A DNA stretch of 64,000 nt from a virus (IMGVR_UViG_3300037132_000149:1-64000), one strand, 5' to 3'; shown: positions 1-6,955, numbered from the stretch's first letter. Program-made: numbers and translations. Notes: generated from the sequence alone by a model not told the origin.

Positions 1-131
1 AGGTTGCGATGATCCCGGCCGATGCGCACCAGCTCGACAATCGCCGAGTGGGTCTGGACCGGGTAGGCCATCAACTGATCGTTGAACTTCCTGGCAATTC
101 CGTACATTTCACTGGGTTGCAGATCTTGCAT
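1..131 (-). CDS. Partial hypothetical protein, cut by the left edge
   Basis: An ATG at 131 opens a leftward frame that stays open for 43 codons to the edge. It begins MQDLQPSEMYGIARKFNDQL. A ribosome-binding site (GGAGCAGGGC) precedes the ATG, and the gene overlaps the end of the upstream gene by 23 bases, as expected in a compact phage operon. I recognise no domain in the visible part. It shows that the leftward operon continues beyond the window. Confidence 0.5.
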   Translation of the reverse strand, partial: MQDLQPSEMYGIARKFNDQLMAYPVQTHSAIVELVRIGRDHRN

Positions 132-567
132 GCCCTGCTCCTTTTTGCTTCCGCGCCCGTTCGAGCTCCGTGCAATCCGGCCCGCACGGGATGCGGTGCC
201 CTTCGTATTGCCGGTCAAGATCGAACCGGCTCTCTGCCTCAGCGTCGAGCAGCGCCCGGCCGCAAAGGTTGCAGCGCCGGTACTTCGCCACGGTCAACTG
301 CGGCGTTCCGCCGGCTTCCTGGTCCATCCGGCACAGCAGGTTCGCCGCGATGCGGCCCAGCCAGACCTTGTCTCGGTTCGACTCGAGGCCCGGTATCGCC
401 TTGGCCAGCGCCCAACCGGGTACGTCGATCGCCTCCGGTTCTACCAGCGCAATTTCTTTGAGGCGCGGCGTCTTCCAGCCAAACTGCCGGCGGATCCGCT
501 CGTCACGCCAGCGGTCGTCGCGTGTTCTTTGCCAAACTGGGGTTGCCATTCGAGGGGTCAATCTCAT
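109..567 (-). CDS. Hypothetical protein with a CxxC...CxxxC zinc-binding segment
   Basis: A 152-residue protein of unknown function. Residues 99-132 hold Cys99-x2-Cys102 and Cys128-x3-Cys132, a spacing fit for one zinc ion, and the N-terminal half is rich in Arg and Trp. An alternative ATG lies six codons in (549); neither start has a strong ribosome-binding site. It lies distal in the leftward integrase operon and overlaps its downstream neighbour. The zinc site is inferred from the cysteine spacing only. The family is not recognised. Confidence 0.55.
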   Translation of the reverse strand: MRLTPRMATPVWQRTRDDRWRDERIRRQFGWKTPRLKEIALVEPEAIDVPGWALAKAIPGLESNRDKVWLGRIAANLLCRMDQEAGGTPQLTVAKYRRCNLCGRALLDAEAESRFDLDRQYEGHRIPCGPDCTELERARKQKGAGHARSATQ

Positions 568-658
568 TCGAGGAAATCTGTGTGCCGTCCTCGCCGAAGC
601 CGATACCGCCGCTTAGCAGACGATCAAACCGTATCATCAGCTCAGTGTCGCGCTTCAC
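503..658 (-). CDS. Small hypothetical protein (51 aa)
   Basis: A GTG at 658 overlaps the stop codon of the preceding frame in a GTGA arrangement, typical of translational coupling. The product starts VKRDTELMIRFDRLL and ends within the next gene. No domain is recognised. The long overlap with the following gene (over 40 bases) argues some caution: one of the two starts may be further in, or this could be a decayed reading frame in an area that has clearly been rearranged. Confidence 0.35.
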   Translation of the reverse strand: MKRDTELMIRFDRLLSGGIGFGEDGTQISSNEIDPSNGNPSLAKNTRRPLA

Positions 659-888
659 GGCACCAACTGCATTGTCGCCGCCGGCCCCTTGCCGTCCGCG
701 TCCCGGCTCATCGTCTTTCGCCAGGTGCGCGCTCGCAGCAACTTGATCACCGGGATCCACACGGCCTCGGTTACTTCCTGGCCCTTGCGAATCACTACTC
801 TCTCGCCGTGAACCCATGCCGCCCTCTCCTGACTGACCAGCTTGTCGGCATGCGCCAGATCCAGGTGGCCGTGCCGGCGACTGCGGCA
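655..888 (-). CDS. Conserved short phage protein, copy 1 (start uncertain)
   Basis: The frame holds ADKLVSQERAAWVHGERVVI and continues through a Trp/Lys-rich segment (AVWIPVIKLLRARTWRKT) to a stop at 655. A near-identical segment is present at 2573-2769, where its C-terminus is replaced by IS transposase sequence, so this copy is probably nearer the native form. No clear start codon or ribosome-binding site was found at its upstream end; the frame runs back to 1125 without convincing protein sequence. Function unknown. Confidence 0.4.
   Translation of the reverse strand, partial: CRSRRHGHLDLAHADKLVSQERAAWVHGERVVIRKGQEVTEAVWIPVIKLLRARTWRKTMSRDADGKGPAATMQLVP
686..882. repeat. Duplicated block B, copy 1
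   Basis: This 197-bp block aligns without gaps to 2573-2769 with about a dozen differences (around 94% identity by eye). It is the first of three blocks (B, C, A) that occur twice in the same order and orientation. Confidence 0.85.
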
Positions 889-1197
889 CGCGCCACCCTC
901 TGGGGGAGAAACCCACTCTTCGCGACCAGCCAGCACGCAGATCGGTATGCTCGACTTGAGTCCCGCCGGCCGCCTCGCGCTCACTATTCTGTCCCGCCCA
1001 CAGTCTCGCCTCACCAATAGCTGCGCCATGCCTGGATAGTTTGCGCGGGAACTTTGGCCCCCGGCGGCGCGCCCAGCAGGCGGGGCTATCCGGCCCGGCC
1101 TGCGCATTTCTGCCCAACTTATCAACTTATTTGACTGGGAGCAGCAAATTCAGATCGCACGGCTTCGGAAACCCCAAACCCCGCACTCGGTGCAACC

Positions 1198-1515
1198 TTA
1201 ACTCCGCCGGGCCGCATCGTCAATAGCAAACTGTGGAAGTTGTGCAAAAACGTCACTTACCCCGCTCGCGATGACCACGTCCGCCAGCATGGCTGGGCGC
1301 TCGGGCTTAAACAACCAACCCAGCCGATCACCACCCCACTCGACCGAGATCCGGCCGCGCAACTCAGCGCCAGACCCGAAAGGCAGGCACCTAAACGTCC
1401 TGTTCGGAGGAACCCACACCACATACCAGGCCCCGGGCTGGAGTAGCCGGCACCGGGCAATAAGCTCGCGCAGAGCTGCGTGCACCTCTCTTAGATCTCG
1501 ACCTAGTCTGTTCAC
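1198..1515 (-). CDS. Hypothetical protein (105 aa) following the truncated ASCH copy
   Basis: A GTG at 1515 overlaps the TGA of the preceding ASCH tail (GTGA), and the frame runs 105 codons. The sequence looks like a folded protein, with a Trp-rich centre (AWYVVWVPPNRTFRCLP) and a C-terminal segment SDVFAQLPQFAID encoded by the exact 44-bp repeat shared with 2801-2844. No family is recognised. The GTGA junction mirrors the one at 2949-2952, where the same ASCH tail is followed by a different gene start. Confidence 0.5.
   Translation of the reverse strand: MNRLGRDLREVHAALRELIARCRLLQPGAWYVVWVPPNRTFRCLPFGSGAELRGRISVEWGGDRLGWLFKPERPAMLADVVIASGVSDVFAQLPQFAIDDAARRS
1218..1261. repeat. Duplicated block C, copy 1 (44 bp exact)
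   Basis: Forty-four bases identical to 2801-2844. In this copy it encodes the C-terminal residues SDVFAQLPQFAID of the 105-residue protein. Confidence 0.95.
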
Positions 1516-1602
1516 GCCGCATCTCCAATCAACCCCGGCGGCACGTTGAAGAAGCCTAGCTGACCTTTGAGCGGCACGGCTGCTGCCAGCGCCACTGGGT
1601 TC
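1512..1602. repeat. Duplicated block A, copy 1: 3' end of an ASCH gene
   Basis: This 91-bp block matches 2949-3039 without gaps. Read leftward it encodes the last 30 or so residues of an ASCH-domain protein (NPVALAAAVPLKGQLGFFNV...), ending at the same stop as the intact copy. Its upstream part has been replaced at about 1603 by transposase sequence, so this is a 3' remnant of the gene. Confidence 0.8.
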
Positions 1603-1827
1603 CGCCGGGTGAGCGATTACCCTACCACCGCGCTCCCTGAGTCCCACAACGGCAGTCTTGCCCACAGAACCGCGTCCAGCATGGAGTTTCTTGGACTCGT
1701 GTTTGTTGGCTTCCTTACCACCTACAAAGCACTCATCCACTTCGATGATTCCAGCCAACTTGTCGCCTTTATCGCTTCCGCGATTCGAGCAAGCCTCGCG
1801 CAAACGTCCAAGCATGAACCATGCCGT
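1603..1827 (-). pseudogene. IS1595-family transposase, catalytic-half remnant
   Basis: The leftward frame reads AWFMLGRLREACSNRG, then GIIEVDECFVGGKEANKHES and GKTAVVGLRERGG. These match the start of the DDE (ISXO2-like) domain of IS1595-family transposases; the Asp of VDE is the first catalytic acid. The sequence stops matching at about 1603, where it joins the ASCH tail in another frame, so the rest of the DDE domain is lost. Its first residues continue exactly from where the N-terminal remnant at 2395 breaks off (GVTQKT / AWFML), so the two halves were one gene split by about 570 bp. Confidence 0.8.
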
Positions 1828-1916
1828 CAATGTAAAGCGGGTCGGGATATACCGCAGAACGAGCGGCGTCCCGGCAGAGGTGGCTACAGGCATTGCGAGG
1901 ATTGCGACAAGTAGCA

Positions 1917-2360
1917 CTATTTGCTTTCTTGTGCTCTTTTTTGTGCATCGCATCCTGCCGTTGTATCTCGGTCGGCCCATTGGAGAGAATCCTTTGGAGG
2001 CCAAAAGGTCATCTCCCACCAAGGCCCGTGGATCATGTTGTTTTCAAAACCCCACGTTAGCCGAAGCCTACGAACTGGGAGACCATTTTCTAACGCGACC
2101 GAGATTGCTCTCATCCCCTCTGACGCCGCCCCCTCAAAACGGACTGTCGGCTCAGGAAAACTGTGCCCACGTCCACCTTCGCATGATTCAAAAGTTTCCA
2201 CGCCATTAGATACCAATGCAATAACGATTTCTCGGATACCTTCGTCCAACGGCGGCTCGAAATAGTGGTCTCTGGCACGTTGCACACATTCAGGATCGGG
2301 TCTAAACGGCGTTCTGCTGGGGCAATGGTCACAGCGCGGTTTGGTTTGAGCGTCAATCAT
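1917..2360 (-). CDS. Conserved hypothetical protein lodged inside the transposase gene
   Basis: A 147-residue protein with four cysteine/histidine residues near the N-terminus (CDHCPSRTPF) and a central stretch ALVSNGVETFESCEGGRGHS followed by FPEPTVRFEG and GPWWEMTF. From memory, the ETFESCEGG...PEPTVRF pattern recurs in hypothetical proteins of phages and their hosts; no function is known to me. The gene occupies the segment that separates the two halves of the IS1595 transposase and is itself intact, so it was probably brought in by a later insertion or recombination. Its last residues may be altered at the junction. Confidence 0.6.
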   Translation of the reverse strand: MIDAQTKPRCDHCPSRTPFRPDPECVQRARDHYFEPPLDEGIREIVIALVSNGVETFESCEGGRGHSFPEPTVRFEGAASEGMRAISVALENGLPVRRLRLTWGFENNMIHGPWWEMTFWPPKDSLQWADRDTTAGCDAQKRAQESK

Positions 2361-2724
2361 TTAGAGCCAGCCTTTGCGTAAAGTACATACTTCCGGTCTT
2401 TTGCGTGACGCCAATCTCCTTGGCAAGCTGCATGGAACTGATGCCCTTTCGCGCCGTGACCACGAGGTACATGGCGTAAATCCACTTATGCAGCGGTACA
2501 TGCGACCGTTCGAAGATAGTTGCGGTCCTCACAGTGAAATCAAGTTTGCACTGATTGCAGCGGTAGTAACCGCCCTTGCCGTCCGCGTCCCGGCTCATTG
2601 TCTTGCGCCAGGTGCGCGCTAGCAGCAACTTGATCACCGGGATCCACACGGCCTCGGTTACTTCCTTGCCCTTGCGAATCACTACTCTCTCGCCGTGAAC
2701 CCATTCCGCACGCTCCTGACTCAC
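2353..2724 (-). pseudogene. Fusion of a phage gene fragment with the N-terminal half of an IS1595 transposase
   Basis: Residues 1-50 are copy 2 of the short phage protein (SQERAEWVHGERVVIRKGKE). From residue 51 the sequence becomes the N-terminal zinc-ribbon and helix region of an IS1595-family transposase: GGYYRCNQCKLDFTVRTATI, then HKWIYAMYLVVTARKGISSM and IGVTQKT. The transposase match ends at about 2395; the last 13 residues are read-through into the inserted segment. The usual first CxxC pair of the zinc ribbon is missing, having been replaced by the phage sequence. This product cannot act as a transposase. Confidence 0.75.
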
Positions 2725-2769
2725 TAACTTGTCGGCATGTGCCAGATCCAGGTGGCCGTGCCGGCGACT
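2573..2769. repeat. Duplicated block B, copy 2
   Basis: Gapless match to 686-882. Its left boundary at 2573 is exactly where IS1595 transposase sequence begins, so the IS remnant abuts the duplication. Confidence 0.85.
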
Positions 2770-2800
2770 CTTGCAAGCCTCGCCGCTCGGCGGCTCGGCG

Positions 2801-2844
2801 CGTCAATAGCAAACTGTGGAAGTTGTGCAAAAACGTCACTTACC
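2801..2844. repeat. Duplicated block C, copy 2 (44 bp exact)
   Basis: Identical to 1218-1261. Only 31 bp separate it from block B here, against 335 bp in copy 1, so material has been lost from copy 2 or gained in copy 1. Confidence 0.95.
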
Positions 2845-2898
2845 GTCTACTCGCACATGCCAACCCGTGACGGGCATACGGGCTTTTGTCGTCGTCGA

Positions 2899-2952
2899 TC
2901 AGGTCGCCGTGGAGTCCTTTCCGCCAGACAGGCCGCAGTATTCGACGGTCAC
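2899..2952 (-). pseudogene. Truncated PP-loop (PAPS-reductase-like) gene start
   Basis: A GTG overlapping the ASCH stop codon (GTGA) opens a 17-codon frame, VTVEYCGLSGGKDSTAT, followed by a stop. SGGKDST is the PP-loop nucleotide-binding signature of phosphoadenosine-phosphosulfate reductases and related ATP pyrophosphatases, and its position about ten residues from the start is normal for that family. The rest of the gene (normally over 200 residues) is absent; downstream lies duplicated block C. Motif is seen; family placement is inferred. Confidence 0.6.
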
Positions 2953-3039
2953 GCTGCATCTCCGATCAGCCCCGGCGGCACGTTAAAGAAACCGAGTTGG
3001 CCTTTGTATGGCACGGGAGCGGCCAGCGCCACGGGGTTA
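2949..3039. repeat. Duplicated block A, copy 2 (within the intact ASCH gene)
   Basis: Gapless 91-bp match to 1512-1602. Beyond 3039 this copy continues as the full ASCH gene while copy 1 changes to IS sequence. Confidence 0.8.
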
Positions 3040-3395
3040 CGCAAAACCAGGCCCACTTCGCCCTGAAACCACGGACTCGCGGATCCCGTCACTCGCCCCA
3101 CAATCTCGACGGACCCAACGATACACCCGCAGAACGGCTCGAGAGCGCGCCAATCCTTCAACAGGCCAACCTCGCTCCGCTGCTGGATTGACTTCGCCTG
3201 CATGTCCTCGGCCGCACAAAAGTCGTCGAAGATCTCCGCCGGCTTCCAAAACTTGCCTACGTGGATCCACACCGGCCCGATGTACTGCTCCACCGCCGCC
3301 GGCGAGCGCCGGTCGCGGTTCTCGATGTCCTTGCCGCCGTACAGAATGAACCACCACCACGGCGCCCGGATGCTCAGAGCCTTCATCGCTTTCAT
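2949..3395 (-). CDS. ASCH-domain protein
   Basis: A 148-residue protein beginning MKAMKALSIRAPWWWFILYG, followed by GGKDIENRDRR. This start and the C-terminal PWFQGEVGLVL...GQLGFFNVP pattern are typical of small phage ASCH-domain proteins, a PUA-like fold proposed to bind RNA or modified nucleotides; some members have amidohydrolase or nuclease activity. The start overlaps the stop of the upstream gene (ATGA) and has a GGGAGG ribosome-binding site. A 3' fragment of a second copy lies at 1512-1602. No substrate can be assigned. Confidence 0.8.
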   Translation of the reverse strand: MKAMKALSIRAPWWWFILYGGKDIENRDRRSPAAVEQYIGPVWIHVGKFWKPAEIFDDFCAAEDMQAKSIQQRSEVGLLKDWRALEPFCGCIVGSVEIVGRVTGSASPWFQGEVGLVLRNPVALAAPVPYKGQLGFFNVPPGLIGDAA

Positions 3396-3637
3396 CTAAA
3401 CCTCCCCAGCAAAACTTCGAGTTCGGCGGCGATGATTTTGCGCGCGTGTGGGCTCTGTTTCGCGATGGCCTCGTCTGGGATATTCCGCATCGTGGTCAGA
3501 AAGTTATTGCAAGCCATTCTCACTAACTCCTCTGGGCTGCGGTCCTCGGCACCCTCGAGGATTGCGGTGGCAGCATCTAAGCCGCTGATCTCAACCGACA
3601 CCTCCTGGCTCGTCTCGACCCACACTTTAGCTTTCAT
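3392..3637 (-). CDS. Small hypothetical protein (81 aa)
   Basis: Starts MKAKVWVETSQEVSVEISGL and ends with a Lys/Arg-rich helix. Start and stop both overlap the neighbours by four bases (ATGA), which shows it is part of the leftward operon. Residues 23-75 would form acidic amphipathic helices (GAEDRSPEELVRMACNNFLT). No known domain is recognised. Confidence 0.6.
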   Translation of the reverse strand: MKAKVWVETSQEVSVEISGLDAATAILEGAEDRSPEELVRMACNNFLTTMRNIPDEAIAKQSPHARKIIAAELEVLLGRFR

Positions 3638-3921
3638 CGCCTCAACCCCTGGTTGCGGTACGCTGCCGCGTCAATCATCAGCTCGGCGCAGGCGCGGCTC
3701 AAGGTGTTCCGGTGCATGTGGAGATCCGCGGCAGCCTTGCACTGGTTGCCGCGGTGTTCGCGCAGGACCTGCGAGATGAACGACCGGCGAAAAGCTGCAA
3801 CCGCAAGCTCTAAGTCGAGGCCGAGGTTGCGCGCTTCCTGGCACGCTGCATCGATCGCGGCGTGGACCTGGCCCAGCGGTGTGACGGCATCCTGTGCGCC
3901 GGTGTCAATTGATATTGTCAT
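3634..3921 (-). CDS. Fis-type helix-turn-helix DNA-binding protein
   Basis: The C-terminal half reads RRSFISQVLREHRGNQCKAA, then ADLHMHRNTLSRACAELMID, which matches the Fis-family helix-turn-helix (the C-terminal DNA-binding domain of NtrC-type activators and of Fis itself). There is no AAA+ domain, so it is a small stand-alone regulator. I chose the ATG at 3921 (GGAG ribosome-binding site); a GTG at 3978 would overlap the upstream stop as GTGA and add 19 residues. It lies two genes from the integrase and may regulate lysogeny genes (inference). Confidence 0.7.
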   Translation of the reverse strand: MTISIDTGAQDAVTPLGQVHAAIDAACQEARNLGLDLELAVAAFRRSFISQVLREHRGNQCKAAADLHMHRNTLSRACAELMIDAAAYRNQGLRR

Positions 3922-3974
3922 GTCTCTCTGCTCCGCCGGGTTCTGCCTCGTGCCCGTGTTTGAGGCGTAGCCTA

Positions 3975-4649
3975 TCACCGGCCGGGCTCCGCCAGCGACC
4001 GCCGAAACAGTTCCTTGTCAATCTCGGCCGCAATCAGCGCGCCGGCCTTGACGAGGTTGCGAAGCGCGTCGGCCGTCGGTTTCCACATGCCTTTGGCCAA
4101 TGGCCACTCCATCGCGATATTCGGCAGCCCTTTTACCTCGCCGTTAAACTGCAGCACGGCAACGCGCAGATAGGCGAGTGCGGCAGCGGAGAGCTGGCCT
4201 GACCGCCGTGCCTCGTCCGCCCTCATCGTAAAGCCCTCAGCCGTGCACTGCCGAGCGCGCTCGATCGCGATCAAGGCCGACCCTTTGCTGCCGAGCACAG
4301 CCGCATCTCCGTCCTCAGTGAACCGCGTGAGTCGTATCTCGCGCGCGCCGCTGTACGGCACAGACCTCGCGGACCACGGGACATCGCGGGCTTCGCGGCG
4401 ATCTGCGATCGGGTTGTCGGGGCCTGGCGGCCCGGTAGCGTTGCGCTGTCCTACGTCCTCAACTCCTGCGACCGGCCGCCCGCTGGTCAGCAATTCCTTA
4501 AGGTGTTGTTCCGCCGCCTGTTCGCAGGCCCGGCGGCCGAGGCCGCTTTGGTCGAGCAGCGTGAAGGCGCGAACCCATGCGCCGCAAATGCAAAAAACCA
4601 CTGCCAACCCGGTCGCGCGGTCGTCGACAGCCCTGATCTCGTGTTTCAT
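3975..4649 (-). CDS. Conserved phage hypothetical protein (224 aa)
   Basis: The ATG at 4649 overlaps the integrase stop codon (ATGA), so the two are translationally coupled. The first 60 residues include a CxC and aromatic residues (VFCICGAWVRAFTLLDQSG). The C-terminal third (AALAYLRVAVLQF, then MEWPLAKGMWKPTADALRNL and VKAGALIAAEIDKE) resembles a conserved C-terminal segment that I recall from many phage proteins of unknown role. No catalytic motif is visible. Confidence 0.6.
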   Translation of the reverse strand: MKHEIRAVDDRATGLAVVFCICGAWVRAFTLLDQSGLGRRACEQAAEQHLKELLTSGRPVAGVEDVGQRNATGPPGPDNPIADRREARDVPWSARSVPYSGAREIRLTRFTEDGDAAVLGSKGSALIAIERARQCTAEGFTMRADEARRSGQLSAAALAYLRVAVLQFNGEVKGLPNIAMEWPLAKGMWKPTADALRNLVKAGALIAAEIDKELFRRSLAEPGR

Positions 4650-5818
4650 TTCAAACCCTCCAGGTAGTCCGCCCACGCGGCTAGCATTTGTTTGCGCTCG
4701 GCGCCGAACAGCGCCCGGTTGTAGGTGCCTCTCACGCCGAGCGGCGTGTGATTCATGGCCTTCTCGATCCAGTCGGCATTGTAGCCGCGCTCGTTCAAGT
4801 GCGTCGAGCCGGTGCGGCGCAGATCGTGGGGACAAAAATGCGGCATGCCCCAGTCGACGCGCGAGATGGCTTTATTGAGCGCTGCCGCAGGCAGCGGCTG
4901 CGTCGTCGAATTATACTGCGGCAGCACGAACGGCGACTCGCCGGCCAGCGTTTTAAGGTGCTGAAACAGGCCGGCGGCGCGCGAGCTTAGATAAAAAATG
5001 TGCTCGGTCCCCATCTTCGAGAGCTCGGCCGGCAGCTCCCAGGTGGCCTTATCAAAGTGGACGTGCTCCCAGCGCGCCAGGCGCAGTTCGCTCTTGCGGC
5101 AGAGGGTCAGGAGCATAATCTCGAGCGCCACCGCCAGGCGCGCGGGCCTCAGTGCCGGCAGTTTTTTGAAGAACAGTTTCAGCTCCTCTTCGCTGAGGTA
5201 GCGGATCCGCGAGCGGTGCTGCGTGACGTAGCGCAGCGGCGTCATGTCGACCGGGTTACGGGGTAGAACGCCGCAGGATTTCGCGTAGTCGAAAAGCCGC
5301 TTGAGCAGGTGGCGGAGGGCCGCGGCCGCCTCCGGCTTGCCGTCGTCGCGGCGCTTGAAAATCATCTTCTGGATGTCCCAGGGGTCGACCACGCACATCG
5401 GCTGGCGGCCGAGTTTTGGGTAAACGTCGCGTTCCAGATAGCGACTGACCGCGCGCGGATCCTTGCGCACCTTCTCGACGACCTCCTTCACAAACCGGCG
5501 GCCGAACTCGCGGACCGTCACGCGCTGGTTCCTCAGGAGCTTCTCCTTGCGGATCGTGTCCGACGGCCGCTCGCCGCGAATCACGATTTCCTCGAACGAA
5601 GAGCGGCGTTTCCGGGCAGCCTCGAGCTTCACCCAGGGCCATCTGGCAAAGGTCACGGCCTCGTCGCGGCCGTCGATCGAATAGCGGTAAACCCACATTC
5701 GCCGGCCTGTCGGATGGCACCGGAGCCAGAGGCCGCCGCCGTCGGCAAGCCAGTAAGGCCTGTCTTTATTGGCTAATTCGTGCAGCTTGGTCTCTGTCAA
5801 ATTGCCAGCCGGTGACAC
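4646..5818 (-). CDS. int: Tyrosine-recombinase phage integrase
   Basis: A 390-residue integrase of the P4-like group. The N-terminal 100 residues are the arm-binding region (YWLADGGGLWLRC is the DUF4102-like start). The core-binding domain runs to about 205 and the catalytic domain from about 206. Catalytic residues are visible: Arg241 (LCRKSELRLARW), Lys268, His331-x-x-Arg334 (HDLRRTGSTHL), His357 and Tyr366 (GTYNRA). It would integrate and excise the phage by site-specific recombination. It is the first gene of the leftward operon, behind its own promoter. The set is complete, so it should be active; no att site could be identified. Confidence 0.95.
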   Translation of the reverse strand: MSPAGNLTETKLHELANKDRPYWLADGGGLWLRCHPTGRRMWVYRYSIDGRDEAVTFARWPWVKLEAARKRRSSFEEIVIRGERPSDTIRKEKLLRNQRVTVREFGRRFVKEVVEKVRKDPRAVSRYLERDVYPKLGRQPMCVVDPWDIQKMIFKRRDDGKPEAAAALRHLLKRLFDYAKSCGVLPRNPVDMTPLRYVTQHRSRIRYLSEEELKLFFKKLPALRPARLAVALEIMLLTLCRKSELRLARWEHVHFDKATWELPAELSKMGTEHIFYLSSRAAGLFQHLKTLAGESPFVLPQYNSTTQPLPAAALNKAISRVDWGMPHFCPHDLRRTGSTHLNERGYNADWIEKAMNHTPLGVRGTYNRALFGAERKQMLAAWADYLEGLK

Positions 5819-5845
5819 ATTCCGCTCCTGTTTGAGTCCATCGAA

Positions 5846-5874
5846 GCATAGACCAAGTGGTTTCAGAAGTCAAA
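5846..5874 (-). promoter_or_regulatory. Leftward sigma70-type promoter for the integrase operon
   Basis: On the minus strand TTGACT (5874-5869) and TATGCT (5851-5846) are separated by 17 bases, matching 5/6 and 4/6 of the -35/-10 consensus. It lies about 30 bases upstream of the integrase start. Confidence 0.5.
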
Positions 5875-5908
5875 CAAGCCCAGGCATGGAAAATTCCGGC
5901 GTTTATTC

Positions 5909-5936
5909 TTGACAAACTCTAAGATTAGCGTATTGT
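5909..5936 (+). promoter_or_regulatory. Rightward sigma70-type promoter for the early operon
   Basis: TTGACA (5909-5914, perfect -35) and TATTGT (5931-5936, 4/6) are 16 bases apart. The segment is AT-rich against its surroundings and lies 22 bases before the first early gene, which has a strong AAGGAGGG ribosome-binding site. It faces away from the leftward promoter 35 bp off, so both could share one control region. Confidence 0.6.
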
Positions 5937-5958
5937 AAGAAACCAAGGAGGGAGCGCC

Positions 5959-6399
5959 ATGCCAACTCGAAGCGAGTATCAGCCAGTCCCGGTGACGGCA
6001 GCCCGTAACGTCGGCGAGATGTTCAGCAAGGACATCGTCATCATTACCGCGTGGGACGCAGAACACTTAATGCTCCACACAACGACATGGGGCCGCAGGC
6101 CTGACGACAAGGTTCGCGGCGCTGATGGGGGAGTTATTGTTTCAAAGGCGCTCGGCTCTGATCTTAGCGAAACGATCCACTTCGAGGACTTCCGGATAAC
6201 TGCGGCAAAAAGGCTGCTTTCTGTCCTCAAGGCCATGGCTTCAATGCACGGTGGTGTACACGACGCTGACTGCCCCGAAGACGACACATGCGCCTGCCGG
6301 TTTAAGCCCTTCAATGACCTCGTCAACAAGGCCATCACCGAAACCGAAGAATTGATCGGCGAGGTCGACGAGGCGGTGTGGGAGGGTCAAAAGCTATGA
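5959..6399 (+). CDS. Hypothetical early protein (146 aa) with a Cys cluster
   Basis: First gene of the rightward operon, with a strong ribosome-binding site and the promoter just upstream. The N-terminal 60 residues look like β-strands (DIVIITAWDAEHLMLHTTTW). The centre has HDADCPEDDTCACR, three cysteines and histidines that could bind metal. The C-terminus is acidic and helical. No family is recognised. As the first early gene it could be a regulator or an anti-host factor, but nothing in the sequence proves this. Confidence 0.65.
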   Translation: MPTRSEYQPVPVTAARNVGEMFSKDIVIITAWDAEHLMLHTTTWGRRPDDKVRGADGGVIVSKALGSDLSETIHFEDFRITAAKRLLSVLKAMASMHGGVHDADCPEDDTCACRFKPFNDLVNKAITETEELIGEVDEAVWEGQKL

Positions 6400-6587
6400 G
6401 AAAAGGCGCTCGCTTTACCAGCCGCTGTCCCCGCTGCCAGGCCTCGGCCGGCGCGCCCTGCCGCGACAAGGATGGCAACCCGATGCCCGGCGTCCACTTC
6501 CAGCGCAAGACCGAACTGCGTCGTGCGATCGACGCGGCGTTCTATCTCTATGCGCCAGTTAAACGTGAAAGAGAGGCAACCGAATGA
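6396..6587 (+). CDS. Small zinc-finger-like protein (63 aa)
   Basis: The ATG overlaps the preceding stop (ATGA) with GGAGGG upstream. The core CPRCQASAGAPCRDKDGNPM followed by GVHFQRK matches a small zinc-finger type common in phage and actinobacterial proteins: CPxC, then a GxxC, then an HxxR. Three cysteines plus His could bind one zinc. Role unknown, probably nucleic-acid binding. Confidence 0.65.
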   Translation: MRKGARFTSRCPRCQASAGAPCRDKDGNPMPGVHFQRKTELRRAIDAAFYLYAPVKREREATE

Positions 6588-6952
6588 CCCGAAAGAAGAA
6601 GCCCGATCCGGAGCGCGCCGTGGTGGCCAACGAACCCCTCGTTCTCACCCACGGTCCTGTCGTCCTCAACCGGCTCACTAGAGACGTGCGCGTCAATGAA
6701 CGGCCGCATCATCTTGCGCCCACCCAGTTCCGGCTGCTCGAGTTTCTGCTGCTTAACCAGGGCCTTTGCTGGAGCCGCAACGAGCTCGCCCAGCGCGTGT
6801 GGCAGTGTGAGCGGCGCGCCAACTCGATCGACGTGGCCATCTGCGAACTGCGCACGCAACTCGGCGGCGAGGGCGCCCGCATCATCGAGACGGTGCGCGG
6901 CAAGGGCTACCGGCTTCTCGACGAGTTTCCAAATTCAACCAAGAAGGGATGA
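6584..6952 (+). CDS. Stand-alone OmpR/PhoB-type winged-helix DNA-binding protein
   Basis: Residues 24-113 form a complete Trans_reg_C (OmpR/PhoB) winged helix: HHLAPTQFRLLEFLLLNQGL, NELAQRVWQ, the recognition helix RRANSIDVAICELRTQLG and the wing RIIETVRGKGYRLL. There is no receiver domain, so it cannot be switched by phosphorylation on its own. It is the only clear transcription factor near the divergent promoters and a candidate for controlling the early region. It overlaps the previous gene by four bases. A separate receiver-like protein is encoded at 14906-15346. Confidence 0.85.
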   Translation: MTRKKKPDPERAVVANEPLVLTHGPVVLNRLTRDVRVNERPHHLAPTQFRLLEFLLLNQGLCWSRNELAQRVWQCERRANSIDVAICELRTQLGGEGARIIETVRGKGYRLLDEFPNSTKKG

Positions 6953-6955
6953 ATC

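Noticed and set aside
1758-1914. Zinc-ribbon-like plus-strand sequence (CRQCKAGRDI...HCEDCDK)
   Set aside because: It is opposite the transposase remnant and the end of the inserted segment and has no start or supporting context.
5819-5958. attP site next to the integrase
   Set aside because: No inverted core with arm sites, and no tRNA-like end, could be recognised in the window.
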